Assembly: GCA_943789105.1 (NCBI GenBank)
Contig: CALSSW010000004.1
Span: forward strand, 263,672-327,671
Source: an uncultured Ulvibacter sp.
GTDB taxonomy: Bacteria; Bacteroidota; Bacteroidia; Flavobacteriales; Flavobacteriaceae
Reading direction: 5' to 3'
DNA: 64,000 nucleotides
Positions 45,736 through 55,277 of the stretch are shown one piece after another. How positions within the stretch are numbered: the first letter of the stretch is position 1; each line of letters opens with the position of its first letter. The notes under the pieces are model-generated. The model was given only the letters and a program-made list of their open reading frames with translations, was not told where the DNA came from and searched no databases. The position numbers and the translations under genes are program-made.

Positions 45736-46995
45736 TTATTCTCCAAAAGCAGCGGCAACTGCGGCTGACAGCCTTTTGTAAGTTCCGTTTTCTAAACGCT
45801 GTCTAATTCCTGAGAAGGCCTCAAGAGTAATATCTATATCTTCCATGGTATGAGTTGCCGTTGGTATCATACGAAGTAAAATCAAGCCTTTAGGAATTAC
45901 AGGATACACCACTATTGAGGTGAATACCCCGTAATTTTCACGTAAATCTTTTACTAGGGCCATTGCCTCTGGTACAGATCCTTTAAGGTAAACTGGAGTC
46001 ACACAACTTTGAGTGGTTCCTATATCAAAACCTCTCTCTTTTAAACCTCCTTGCAAGGCATAAACGTTTTCCCATAGTTTGTCTTTGTACTGAGTACTCT
46101 CGCGCATCATATCTAGACGCTTTAATGCGCCTACAACCAATTGCATTTGTAAAGACTTGGCAAACATTTGAGACCTAAGATTGTATTTTAGGTAATCCAT
46201 TATTTCTTGGTCTGCGGCGATGAATGCTCCAGTACTAGCCATAGATTTTGCAAATGTGGCAAAATATACATCTATATCGTCTTGTACTCCTTGCTCCTGG
46301 CCTGCTCCAGCTCCTGTTTTACCAAGTGTGCCAAAACCGTGTGCATCATCTACAAATAATCTAAAGTTGTATTTTTTCTTGAGAGCAACAATCTCTTTTA
46401 ATTTTCCTTGCTCTCCACGCATTCCAAAAACACCTTCAGAAATCAATAAAATTCCTCCACCTGTTTTTTCTGCCATTTTAGTGGCACGTGTCAAGTTTTT
46501 CTCAATACTTTCTAAATCATTATGCTTATAGGTAAAACGCTGTCCCATATGTAGGCGTACACCATCTATAATACAAGCATGGGCATCAACATCATACACA
46601 ATTACATCATCCTTTGATACCAATGCATCAATGGTAGATACCATTCCTTGGTATCCAAAATTCAATAAATAAGCGGCCTGTTTATCTACAAAGACTGCCA
46701 ATTCATTTTCAAGTTGTTCATGCAAATCTGTATGGCCACTCATCATTCTTGCTCCCATTGGGTATGCAGAACCGTAAGAAGCAGCAGCCTGAGCATCTAC
46801 CTCACGCACTTCTGGATGATTTGCAAGGCCTAAATAATCATTTACACTCCAGGTAATAACCTCTTTGCCGTTAAATTTCATACGGTTAGAAATAGGACCT
46901 TCCAATTTTGGAAACACAAAATATCCTTCTGCAACGTCTGCCCACTTACCAAGAGGCCCTTTATCTTTGTAAATCTTATCAAATAAATCTTTCAT
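45736..46995 (-). CDS. PLP-dependent alpha-oxoamine synthase (SPT/KBL-like)
   Basis: 419 residues, fold type I PLP enzyme that condenses an amino acid with an acyl thioester. 'YPMGARMMSGHTDLHEQLEN' and 'LNFGYQGMVSTIDAL' bind substrate and cofactor. Asp and His of 'VDDAHGFGTLG' hold PLP, and the Schiff-base Lys lies in 'FATFAKSMASTG'. Known relatives include serine palmitoyltransferase, 2-amino-3-ketobutyrate ligase, and the cysteate acyltransferase of sulfonolipid (capnine) synthesis in Bacteroidota. The neighbouring cysteine-synthase-like gene makes the last plausible. The family is certain; the exact substrate is inference. Confidence 0.85.
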   Translation of the reverse strand: MKDLFDKIYKDKGPLGKWADVAEGYFVFPKLEGPISNRMKFNGKEVITWSVNDYLGLANHPEVREVDAQAAASYGSAYPMGARMMSGHTDLHEQLENELAVFVDKQAAYLLNFGYQGMVSTIDALVSKDDVIVYDVDAHACIIDGVRLHMGQRFTYKHNDLESIEKNLTRATKMAEKTGGGILLISEGVFGMRGEQGKLKEIVALKKKYNFRLFVDDAHGFGTLGKTGAGAGQEQGVQDDIDVYFATFAKSMASTGAFIAADQEIMDYLKYNLRSQMFAKSLQMQLVVGALKRLDMMRESTQYKDKLWENVYALQGGLKERGFDIGTTQSCVTPVYLKGSVPEAMALVKDLRENYGVFTSIVVYPVIPKGLILLRMIPTATHTMEDIDITLEAFSGIRQRLENGTYKRLSAAVAAAFGE

Positions 46996-47159
46996 TAATA
47001 TCAGGTGGTTTGTAAATACATCACAAAATTAGGCAATTTTATTCTCATTGTATAGTTAAAATTTTGTTGGAATTGCAAAATTTGTAAACAATAGATAAAC
47101 AAACAGAAACAGAAATACACAGGAAGTATATGTTGTTTTGATAACTCTATTTTTTGCAT

Positions 47160-47191
47160 AAAAAAAGCTGTAACACAATTGTATTGCAGCT
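47160..47191 (-). terminator. terminator after the cysteine-synthase-like gene
   Basis: Near-perfect 26-base hairpin, AGCTG...CAGCT (47166-47191), with one mismatch and one G-T pair. On the minus strand it is followed by seven T. It lies just past the stop at 47214. The rest of 46996-47159 shows no gene. Confidence 0.7.
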
Positions 47192-47213
47192 ATCAAGTAT
47201 AGTAATTAAAAGG

Positions 47214-48251
47214 CTACTTTAATTTAGAAATAGCCGCTACGGGTTGTTCTTGGCTATCTAGGAAACCTTGTTCTTGCATCCAATTATCACTATATATTTT
47301 ACTCATGTACCTAGAACCATGATCTGGAAATACAACTACAATGTTACTGTTAGTATCAAAAATACCTTCCTGATTTAATTGCTTTAGCCCTTGCATTGCA
47401 GCCCCACTAGTGTATCCAACAAAAAGTCCTTCAGTTGTGGCAAGCTCTCGGGCTGTTAGGGCACTGCTTTGGTCTGTAACTTTTACAAAACGATCTATGC
47501 TATCAAAATCTGTTGCTGTCGGGATTAGGTTTTTACCCAGACCTTCTATTCTGTAAGGGTAAATTTCATCACGATCTAAGGCGCCAGTTTCGTGGTATTT
47601 TTTTAATACCGAGCCATAGGCATCAATACCTATAACTTGGACCTGCGGGTTTTGTTCTTTTAAATAACGAGCAATTCCAGAGATGGTTCCACCCGTGCCA
47701 CTACAGGCAACCAAATGCGTTATTTGACCATTTGTTTGCTCCCAGATTTCTTTACCTGTTGTTTTGTAATGCGCCTCTATATTTAACGCGTTAAAGTACT
47801 GATTTATATATACAGAACCAGGTGTGTTTTTGTGTATGGTTTTGGCAACTTCATAATAAGATCTAGGATCATCTGAATTAACGTGGGCAGGACAAACGTG
47901 TACCTGTGCTCCCATATTGCGGAGCATGTCTATTTTATCTTTAGAAGATTTTGAACTTACAGCCAAGATACATTTGTATCCTTTTATGATACTCACCATC
48001 GCAATACTAAAACCAGTATTACCACTTGTGGTTTCAACAATAGTATCTCCAGGTTTTAAAATTCCTTTTTTCTCTGCCTGCTCAATGATATATAAAGCGA
48101 TTCTGTCTTTTGAGGAGTGTCCAGGGTTAAATGCTTCTACTTTAGCGTAAAAATTACCCTTAAAACTAGCCGTTATTTTATTAAGCTCAATAAGCGGCGT
48201 GTTACCAATAAGTTCTAGAATATTTTTATGTGCTTTAATTTGTTTTGTCAT
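47214..48251 (-). CDS. PLP-dependent cysteine synthase / cystathionine beta-synthase-like enzyme
   Basis: 345-residue fold type II PLP enzyme. PLP-lysine is in '[14 protein letters not shown]', the substrate loop is '[13 protein letters not shown]', and the phosphate-binding glycine loop is '[14 protein letters not shown]'. The loop before the lysine reads 'GHSSKDR' instead of the common 'GSVKDR', suggesting a specialised substrate rather than housekeeping cysteine synthase. There is no CBS regulatory domain. Related enzymes make cystathionine, cysteine, or cysteate from phosphoserine and sulfite. Position upstream of the alpha-oxoamine synthase supports the cysteate option, but the sequence alone does not prove it. 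Confidence 0.83.
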   Translation of the reverse strand: MTKQIKAHKNILELIGNTPLIELNKITASFKGNFYAKVEAFNPGHSSKDRIALYIIEQAEKKGILKPGDTIVETTSGNTGFSIAMVSIIKGYKCILAVSSKSSKDKIDMLRNMGAQVHVCPAHVNSDDPRSYYEVAKTIHKNTPGSVYINQYFNALNIEAHYKTTGKEIWEQTNGQITHLVACSGTGGTISGIARYLKEQNPQVQVIGIDAYGSVLKKYHETGALDRDEIYPYRIEGLGKNLIPTATDFDSIDRFVKVTDQSSALTARELATTEGLFVGYTSGAAMQGLKQLNQEGIFDTNSNIVVVFPDHGSRYMSKIYSDNWMQEQGFLDSQEQPVAAISKLK

Positions 48252-48321
48252 AGAAGAATTTCATTGCAAAGCCATTGTTATTTGACCCTTTATAAAACGT
48301 TACAAAGATACATAAATATAA

Positions 48322-50457
48322 TTATTTTCTTATTTGCTCTAAATCAAGCAGGAAGGCATAATCTTTAGCCACCTCTTTTAAAGCCTCAAAACGTCCAGAG
48401 GCTCCACCATGTCCTGCGTCCATATTAACATCTAAAAACAGTACATTATCATCTGTTTTTAATTCTCGTAGACGCGCCACCCATTTGGCAGGTTCAAAGT
48501 ATTGCACCTGGCTATCATGTAAACCTGTTGTGACAAACATATTTGGATAGTATTGCGCTTTTACATTATCATAAGGAGAGTATGATTTCATGTACTGGTA
48601 ATACTGCTCATCATTTGGGTTCCCCCACTCATCATACTCACCAGTGGTTAGCGGAATGGTATCATCTAACATTGTGGTGACAACATCTACAAAAGGAACT
48701 GAAGCAATAACACCATTATAAAGCTTTGGGGCTAAATTAACAACAGCGCCCATTAAAAGGCCTCCTGCAGAACCTCCTTGAGCATATAAATGCGCTGCAG
48801 ATGTATACCCCTTAGCTATAACATACTTTGAGGCATCAATAAAATCTGTAAAAGTATTTTTCTTTTTTAGAAGTTTTCCGTCTTCATACCATGATCTGCC
48901 CAAATATTGTCCTCCACGAATGTGTGCTATTGCAAAAATAAAGCCTCTATCCAACAAACTTAAACGAGTAGTAGAAAAGTACGGATCTATAGTAGCTCCA
49001 TAAGAACCGTAGGCGTACATCAAAAATGGATTTGAACCATCCATTTTCATGCCTTTTTTATACACCATTGAAATTGGCACCTTGGTTCCATCCTCTGCTG
49101 TAGCCCATATACGTTTAGACTCGTAATTATCTTTATTAAAAGAACCTCCCAATACTTCTGTTTCTTTTAAAACAGTTTTTTGTTGGGTATCCATATTAAA
49201 ATCAATTATGGAAGATGGTGTAGTCAAAGAGGAGTATCCATACCGCAGTATTAGAGAGTCAAAATCTGGGTTTGACATTGCTCCTGCTCCATAGGTTTCA
49301 GTATCAAAAGGAAGGTAATACTCCTTTGAGTTATCCCACCTTTTAATGTGCATATGGTTTAAGCCATTTGAGCGTTCTTCTACCACTAGATAATCTTTAA
49401 ATATTTCAATACCCTCTAGAAGCACATCATCTCTGTGGGCAATTTCATCTACCCAATTTTCTTTGGGGGTCTTATCTTTAGGGGTTTTCATTAATTTAAA
49501 GTTGGTAGCACCATCTTTATTTGTTACAATATAAAAACTAGTTTCATAATGTGCTATGCTGTACTCTAGACCTCTCTCTCTTGGCTGAAATATCTTAAAG
49601 GGTTGGTTTGGGGTATTTGCATCAAGAATTTGATACTCTGAAGACAGTGTACTTGAACTACCAATAACGATGTATTTTTTTGATTTTGTTTTGTATACAA
49701 AAGTATTGAAGGTTTCATCCTGTTCTGTAAATACGTTTACATCATCTGCTGGGTCTTTACCAAGAGTATGCTTGAATATTTGGTTTGAGCGAAGTGTTTG
49801 CTCGTCTTTTTTTGAATAAAAAAGAGTTTTATTATCATTTGCCCATGTGGCGCCACCTGTAGTTAATGGTATCACCTCCTGCAATAGTGTGCCGGTAACT
49901 AAATTTTTAATATAGATGGTATACTTTCTTCTACTTAGGGTATCGACACCAAAACTAACCATGGTATTATCTGGACTTACAGAAATTCCTCTAAGATTAT
50001 AGTATGAATGCCCTTTAGCCATTTCATTTACATCAAATAATATTTCTTCTGGAGCCTCTAGGGTGTCTTTTTTACGCGTATATATAGGATAGTCTTTCCC
50101 TTTTTCAAAACGGGTAATATAGAAATAGCCATTTAACTTGTAAGGCAGAGAAGCGTCATCTTCTTTGATTCTAGACTTCATTTCCTCAAACAGATCTTTT
50201 TGAAAATCTTGGGTATGAGCGGTCATTTTTTGGTAATAATCATTCTCACGCTCCAAGTAATCAATGACCTCAGGGTTTTCTTTTTCATTTAACCAATAAT
50301 AGCCATCTTCTCTGGCATCACCATGTTTTTCAATATTTTTGGCAATTTTATCTACTGTTGGTGGGGTGTGATTCATAGGGGTATGTGTGGTGTTAACGTC
50401 TTTACAAGCAAGCATCAAAAACAATGATATAAGGCTTAGTATGGCTATTTTTTTCAT
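48322..50457 (-). CDS. S9 family prolyl oligopeptidase / oligopeptidase B, lipoprotein
   Basis: 711 residues. A lipoprotein signal ends in 'FLMLAC' (start at 50457; the ATG at 50508 adds residues ahead of it). The N-terminal seven-bladed propeller includes 'GYYWLNEKENPEVIDYLERE' and 'SVSPDNTMVSFGVDTLSRR'. The C-terminal alpha/beta-hydrolase has Ser in 'QGGSAGGLLMGAV', Asp in 'GLHDSQVQYFEPAKW' and His in 'DAGHGGASGRFE'. The family cleaves peptides after basic residues (oligopeptidase B) or proline; the sequence start fits the oligopeptidase B branch. An envelope location is predicted. Confidence 0.9.
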   Translation of the reverse strand: MKKIAILSLISLFLMLACKDVNTTHTPMNHTPPTVDKIAKNIEKHGDAREDGYYWLNEKENPEVIDYLERENDYYQKMTAHTQDFQKDLFEEMKSRIKEDDASLPYKLNGYFYITRFEKGKDYPIYTRKKDTLEAPEEILFDVNEMAKGHSYYNLRGISVSPDNTMVSFGVDTLSRRKYTIYIKNLVTGTLLQEVIPLTTGGATWANDNKTLFYSKKDEQTLRSNQIFKHTLGKDPADDVNVFTEQDETFNTFVYKTKSKKYIVIGSSSTLSSEYQILDANTPNQPFKIFQPRERGLEYSIAHYETSFYIVTNKDGATNFKLMKTPKDKTPKENWVDEIAHRDDVLLEGIEIFKDYLVVEERSNGLNHMHIKRWDNSKEYYLPFDTETYGAGAMSNPDFDSLILRYGYSSLTTPSSIIDFNMDTQQKTVLKETEVLGGSFNKDNYESKRIWATAEDGTKVPISMVYKKGMKMDGSNPFLMYAYGSYGATIDPYFSTTRLSLLDRGFIFAIAHIRGGQYLGRSWYEDGKLLKKKNTFTDFIDASKYVIAKGYTSAAHLYAQGGSAGGLLMGAVVNLAPKLYNGVIASVPFVDVVTTMLDDTIPLTTGEYDEWGNPNDEQYYQYMKSYSPYDNVKAQYYPNMFVTTGLHDSQVQYFEPAKWVARLRELKTDDNVLFLDVNMDAGHGGASGRFEALKEVAKDYAFLLDLEQIRK

Positions 50458-50600
50458 AAGATAAGGTATGGGTTGTCTGGGGGTAAAATTACAGCTTTCA
50501 CAAGACATTAAAAACTAATTCGTGCCATTAGATTTTACAACTAAAGTAACGATTTTACAAAAATACAGCAAACAACTTTGATGTATAACCTATAAAAAAA

Positions 50601-51626
50601 TTAATGCTTATAAGCGGTAAGGGTATCCAAAAACACGCTGTGCATCTTGGAGGTATAATCATGGTGGGTGACAACGCGTAATTTTCCTTGCCCCATATCA
50701 CTGATACGAATATTTTTTGCAGCCAAAGCGTTTATAAAATCTTCTTGATTAAGATCCTCTTGCATATAGAAAATTACAATATTGGTTTGTGTGGGCTCTA
50801 CTTTTTTAATGTACGATAAACTCTCTAGCAGCAGCGCTATTTGCTTTGCCTTTTTATGATCTTCCTCCAGGCGGTCTACTTGATGCTCCACAGCATAAAG
50901 CCCAGCAGCTGCCATAAAACCAACCTGCCTCATACCTCCGCCCAATACCTTTCTAACTCTAATAGCGTTTTTCATCAGTAAAGAATTTCCTATCAGAACA
51001 GTTCCCATGGGGGCGCCAAGGCCTTTACTTAGGCACACAGAAATCGTATCAAATACATTTCCGTAGTGTTTAGTGTCTTCTTTATTAGCAACAATAGCAT
51101 TCATTAAACGCGCACCATCAAGATGCAGCCCTAGGCTATTTTCTTGGCAAACTTTTTTAATTTTAATTATTTCATCTAGTTCATAACAAGCACCGCCACC
51201 TTTATTGGTTGTGTTTTCTAGACATACCAAGGAAGTTAATGGGCTGTGATAAAAATCTGGAGGATTTATATTCTCTAGAACCTGTTTGGCAGTAATCATA
51301 CCTCTATGGCCATCTACCAACTTACAAGACACGCCACTATTAAAAGAAACGCCTCCCCCTTCATAATTATATACATGGGCCCATTTATCACAAATAAGCT
51401 GCTGTGAGGGCTGTGTATGCAATTTTATAGCGGCCTGGTTGGCCATACTTCCCGTTGGGAAATACAGCGCAGTATCCATACCAAAGAGTGATGCCATTTT
51501 ATGTTCAAGTGCATTTACAGTTGGATCTTCTTTATAGACATCATCTCCAGTTTGAGCTTGCATAATAGCATCTAGCATTCCAGGAGTTGGCCTTGTAACA
51601 GTATCACTTCTTAAATCTATAATCAT
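50601..51626 (-). CDS. ltaE: low-specificity L-threonine aldolase
   Basis: 341-residue fold type I PLP enzyme that splits threonine into glycine and acetaldehyde. It begins with the family signature 'DLRSDTVTRPTPGMLDAI', then 'GDDVYKEDPTVNALE', 'LFGMDTALYFPTGSMANQAA' and 'GLHLDGARLMNA', with Schiff-base Lys in 'SVCLSKGLGAPMGTVL'. Cytoplasmic. Its stop is 92 bases before the predicted TSS region of the peptidase gene; each may have its own promoter. No anomalies. Confidence 0.93.
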   Translation of the reverse strand: MIIDLRSDTVTRPTPGMLDAIMQAQTGDDVYKEDPTVNALEHKMASLFGMDTALYFPTGSMANQAAIKLHTQPSQQLICDKWAHVYNYEGGGVSFNSGVSCKLVDGHRGMITAKQVLENINPPDFYHSPLTSLVCLENTTNKGGGACYELDEIIKIKKVCQENSLGLHLDGARLMNAIVANKEDTKHYGNVFDTISVCLSKGLGAPMGTVLIGNSLLMKNAIRVRKVLGGGMRQVGFMAAAGLYAVEHQVDRLEEDHKKAKQIALLLESLSYIKKVEPTQTNIVIFYMQEDLNQEDFINALAAKNIRISDMGQGKLRVVTHHDYTSKMHSVFLDTLTAYKH

Positions 51627-51869
51627 GATGGGTTTTTATAGTATGTGCTCTCACATCTTGTTTAAAGATAGAAATGCGGCAAAGCCCCAACTATAAAAAA
51701 AGATGATTTGAGTATTTAAAATTTAAAAATATAAATATACTAATAACTCATTTTACTTTTGTTTGTAATGCTTTTCTTTTTTCTAAAAATCAATACCCGT
51801 ATTTTTACATTTCTTTTACCAAATGGTTTAAAAGATTTAAATTACAATCTACATACATAAGGTATCTAT

Positions 51870-52977
51870 ATGATTACAACAGACCAACTCCAAGACCTTC
51901 GCTCTAGAATAGAGTTGTTAAGGCAATATCTTTGACATTGCTGGCAAAGAAATAGAAATAAGTAATGACGAAGAAAAAACCTTTGACCCAAATTTTTGGA
52001 ACAAGCCCAAAGAAGCAGAAGCCTTTGTAAAGGTGCTGCGCACCAAAAAAAAATGGGTTACAGATTACAAAATGGCGCTCTCTTTACTGGAAGACACTGA
52101 AGTTTTATTTGAGTTTTTTAAAGAAGGAGAGGGAACACAAAAGCAGGTTGAGGAGCGATTTACCCAGGCCCATGAACTCACAGAATCTCTTGAGTTTAGA
52201 AATATGCTAGGCCAAGATGGAGATGCAATGAGCGCTGTACTGCAAATTACAGCCGGCGCTGGTGGTACAGAGAGTTGCGACTGGGCCAACATGTTAATGC
52301 GCATGTATTTAATGTGGGCCGAGAAAAATGATTTTAAGGTAAAAGAGCTTAATTTTCAGGCTGGAGATGTAACTGGTGTAAAAACAGTTACCCTTGAAAT
52401 TGAGGGTGAATTTGCCTTTGGTTGGTTAAAAAGCGAAAATGGAGTGCACCGCTTGGTGCGCATCTCTCCCTTTGATAGCAATTCAAAACGCCATACCAGT
52501 TTTGCTAGTGTATATGTATACCCACTTGCAGATGACACCATAGAGATAGACATTACCCCATCAGAAATATCTTGGGATTTTGCTCGCAGTAGTGGCGCGG
52601 GAGGACAAAACGTTAATAAGGTAGAGACCAAAGCTATTTTAACACACAAACCAAGTGGTATTGTAATACACAATAGCGAAACTAGATCACAGCTTGAAAA
52701 CAGAGAAAAAGCAATGCAGATGCTAAAATCTCAATTGTATGAAATTGAACTGCGCAAGCAACAAGCCCAAAGAGCAGAGATTGAAGATGGCAAAATGGCC
52801 ATTGAATGGGGAAGCCAGATCAGAAATTACGTACTGCAGCCCTACAAGCTTGTAAAGGATGTGCGCACTGGCTATGAAAGCACCAACCCTGAAGCTGTTT
52901 TAAATGGCCAACTAGATGATTTTTTAAAGGCATATTTAATGATCAGTGGCCAAAAAGAATCTAGTAACGAATTGTAA
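51870..52977 (+). CDS. prfB: peptide chain release factor 2 with programmed +1 frameshift
   Basis: RF2 releases proteins at UGA and UAA. Translation begins at ATG 51870, reads 21 codons and meets UGA at 51933-51935 ('TAT CTT TGA C'). A +1 shift at CTT-T continues as 'DIAGKEIEISNDEEKTFDPN' to 52977. Joined as 51870..51932 and 51934..52977 this gives about 368 residues, the normal RF2 size. The codon-recognition motif is 'SPF' in 'RISPFDSNSKRH', and the catalytic motif is 'GAGGQNVNKVETK'. Low RF2 favours frameshifting, so the gene regulates itself. Counting only the downstream frame from 52033 would lose about 54 codons. Confidence 0.95.
51921..51936 (+). promoter_or_regulatory. prfB programmed frameshift site
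   Basis: AGGCAATATCTTTGAC: slippery CTT, in-frame TGA and following C as in the classical site. An upstream AGG sits where the stimulatory Shine-Dalgarno-like element stands (AGGGGG in E. coli); here only AGG is kept. Confidence 0.9.
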
Positions 52978-53072
52978 ATACTAAATCGCTGAAAACAAGA
53001 TAACTAACAAAAAAATAAAGTGTTTCTCATTTAATAAAAAATCAACTATTTTTACAAATTAATAAACCTATT

Positions 53073-54176
53073 ATGAAATACGCAATAGTAGCCCTTTTAC
53101 TTTTAAGTCAACTTGCCTGTACTACAGATACCAACTCTTATACACTTAGTGGAAGCGCAGATGGATTGGAAGATGGTTCCAAGGTCATTATCTATTCTTT
53201 AAAAGACAACCGCACCAATGTAATAGATACCTTGGTTATTAATAAGGGTCGCTTTTCTGGAAAATTTCCAAAAATAACAGAGCCGTCTATGTATTTTATG
53301 GTTGTAAACAATAGTAGTATTCCATATTTTCCTGAAAGTGAAGATTTAAAGGCTACTATTTATAAAGATAGCATACAAGCCTCTTTTGTGACTGGTAATC
53401 TTCAAAATGATTCCTATAGAGAGTTTGCAATAAATTCAAGAAAAGTAACAAAACTAAGAACAGAAATCTCAGACAGTTACAGAGCTGCAAAAAGAGCTAA
53501 TGATGCCGCGCTTATCAAGAAACTACAACAACAAAATGTTATGGTAACCAACAATGAGGTTGCTTTCAAGAAAAATTTCGCCAAAGAAAATCCAAATTCT
53601 ATTTTTGCCCTTTTATTAGTTTCCGAGATGTTAAGTCAAAAACAACTAAACGCCAGAGAAGCCTCTGATCTAGTAGCAAACTTTAGCCCAAAAATTGGCA
53701 GCACAGACATTGCAAAAGAAATAACCGCCACTGCACAAAACCTAAAAAATAGTGATGTTGGAGGAAAGGCACCTGCCTTTACTGCGAAAACCCCAGAAGG
53801 TACAAACTTGTCTTTACAAGATGCCATGGGAGAATATACAATTATAGATTTCTGGGCATCTTGGTGCGGGCCTTGTAGAAAAGAAAACCCTAACGTTGTG
53901 CGTGTATACAATAACTACCATGATAAAGGATTAAATATTATTAGCGTTTCTCTAGACAAAGCAGGACAAAAAGATCGTTGGATTAAAGCTATTAAAAAAG
54001 ATAAGATGGACTGGTTTCATGTATCTAACCTGCAATTTTGGCAAGACCCAATTGCAAGGCAGTATGGGGTTAGGTCTATACCAGCTACATTCTTACTTGA
54101 TAAAAACGGTATTATTATAGCTAAAAATTTAAGAGGAAATGCCCTTGATGCTAAAGTAGCGTCTCTTTTAGACTAA
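53073..54176 (+). CDS. TlpA-like thiol-disulfide oxidoreductase lipoprotein with DUF4369 domain
   Basis: 367 residues. A lipoprotein signal ends 'LSQLAC' (Cys near 16). A DUF4369 beta-domain follows near 20-130 ('YTLSGSADGLEDGSKVIIYS', 'YFMVVNNSSIPYFPE'), then a helical coiled region near 130-225. The C-terminal thioredoxin domain has active site 'WASWCGPCRKENP' and cis-Pro in 'GVRSIPATFLLD'. It should reduce or isomerise disulfides in envelope proteins. It is transcribed alone between prfB and a strong terminator. A common Bacteroidota architecture. Confidence 0.91.
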   Translation: MKYAIVALLLLSQLACTTDTNSYTLSGSADGLEDGSKVIIYSLKDNRTNVIDTLVINKGRFSGKFPKITEPSMYFMVVNNSSIPYFPESEDLKATIYKDSIQASFVTGNLQNDSYREFAINSRKVTKLRTEISDSYRAAKRANDAALIKKLQQQNVMVTNNEVAFKKNFAKENPNSIFALLLVSEMLSQKQLNAREASDLVANFSPKIGSTDIAKEITATAQNLKNSDVGGKAPAFTAKTPEGTNLSLQDAMGEYTIIDFWASWCGPCRKENPNVVRVYNNYHDKGLNIISVSLDKAGQKDRWIKAIKKDKMDWFHVSNLQFWQDPIARQYGVRSIPATFLLDKNGIIIAKNLRGNALDAKVASLLD

Positions 54177-54189
54177 CAAAATTATTTAT

Positions 54190-54230
54190 AAAAAAAGCGG
54201 CTGGTAAAGGCTATACCAGCCGCTTTTTTT
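54190..54230. terminator. bidirectional terminator between TlpA-like gene and purC
   Basis: GCGGCTGGTA (54197-54206) and TACCAGCCGC (54214-54223) with a 7-base loop, flanked by A runs and T runs. It ends the plus-strand thioredoxin gene and the minus-strand purC (stop at 54251). Confidence 0.92.
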
Positions 54231-54250
54231 ATGCGCTAAAATTACAATGG

Positions 54251-55201
54251 CTACTGGTTAAAGTAGGCTGCTACATTGTGTTGTATTCTAGTTTCTATAG
54301 AAGAAACCTCCGCCTTAACAAAAGGTTCTCCCGTTATATTTTCATACAACTCTATATAACGCTCACTAACAGTTTCTACATAGGCATCACTCATAAAAGG
54401 CACTGATTGCCCCTCAAGACCTTGAAAGTTGTTTTCTATAAGCCACTGGCGTACAAACTCCTTAGATAGTTGTTTTTGAGGCTTCCCGTCATCTTGTCTT
54501 TGTTGGTAGCCATCTGCATAAAAGTAACGTGAAGAGTCTGGGGTGTGTATTTCATCAATAAGTACAATTTTACCTTCTTTAGTTTTACCAAATTCATATT
54601 TGGTGTCAACCAAAATAAGGCCTCTTTGAGATGCTATTTCACTACCTCTATTAAAAAGCTTACGGGTGTAGTCTTCAAGGATTATGTAATCTTGCTCACT
54701 AACAATCCTGCGCTTGATAATCTCTTCTCTAGAAATATCCTGGTCGTGGTCTCCTATTTCAGCTTTTGTGGCGGGGGTTATAATAGGGCTAGCAAACGCA
54801 TCGTTTTCTTTTAAACCCTCTGGCAATGCCACACCACACAATATGCGTTTTCCTGCCTTGTACTCTCTTGCAGCATGGCCAGCCAAATAACCACGTATTA
54901 CCATTTCTACTTTAAAAGGATCACAAGCCTCCCCTATTGCAACATTTGGATCTGGGGTAGCCTTAAGCCAGTTTGGCACCAAATCTTGGGTGTCTTGCAT
55001 CATTTTAGTGGCAATCTGGTTTAAGATTTGACCTTTAAAAGGGATTCCTTTAGGCATTACAACATCAAAGGCGCTCAACCTATCTGTGGCTACCATTAAT
55101 AATTGATTGTTTGCAAGGGTATATACAGAACGAACCTTACCATGGTACACACTTTTTTGACCTGGAAAATTAAAATCTGTTTTAATAATTGTATTACTCA
55201 T
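54251..55201 (-). CDS. purC: phosphoribosylaminoimidazole-succinocarboxamide synthase
   Basis: ATP-dependent ligase joining CAIR and aspartate in de novo purine synthesis. The 316-residue chain has the SAICAR synthetase start '[20 protein letters not shown]' and '[17 protein letters not shown]', the signature '[17 protein letters not shown]', and '[13 protein letters not shown]' and '[13 protein letters not shown]', which bind ATP and magnesium. This long version is common in Bacteroidota and eukaryote-like forms. The gap to phoH is 76 bases, so cotranscription is likely. Identity is certain. Confidence 0.96.
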   Translation of the reverse strand: MSNTIIKTDFNFPGQKSVYHGKVRSVYTLANNQLLMVATDRLSAFDVVMPKGIPFKGQILNQIATKMMQDTQDLVPNWLKATPDPNVAIGEACDPFKVEMVIRGYLAGHAAREYKAGKRILCGVALPEGLKENDAFASPIITPATKAEIGDHDQDISREEIIKRRIVSEQDYIILEDYTRKLFNRGSEIASQRGLILVDTKYEFGKTKEGKIVLIDEIHTPDSSRYFYADGYQQRQDDGKPQKQLSKEFVRQWLIENNFQGLEGQSVPFMSDAYVETVSERYIELYENITGEPFVKAEVSSIETRIQHNVAAYFNQ

Positions 55202-55277
55202 GTAGCTAGTTTGATTGCAGAATTGAACCGCAAAAATAAATCAATAGGTTTGTTATTATAGCATTTCAGATAAAAAA

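Noticed and set aside
51933..51935. TGA early in prfB as a nonsense mutation or recoded codon
   Set aside because: It is the classical programmed frameshift site with CTT before and C after.
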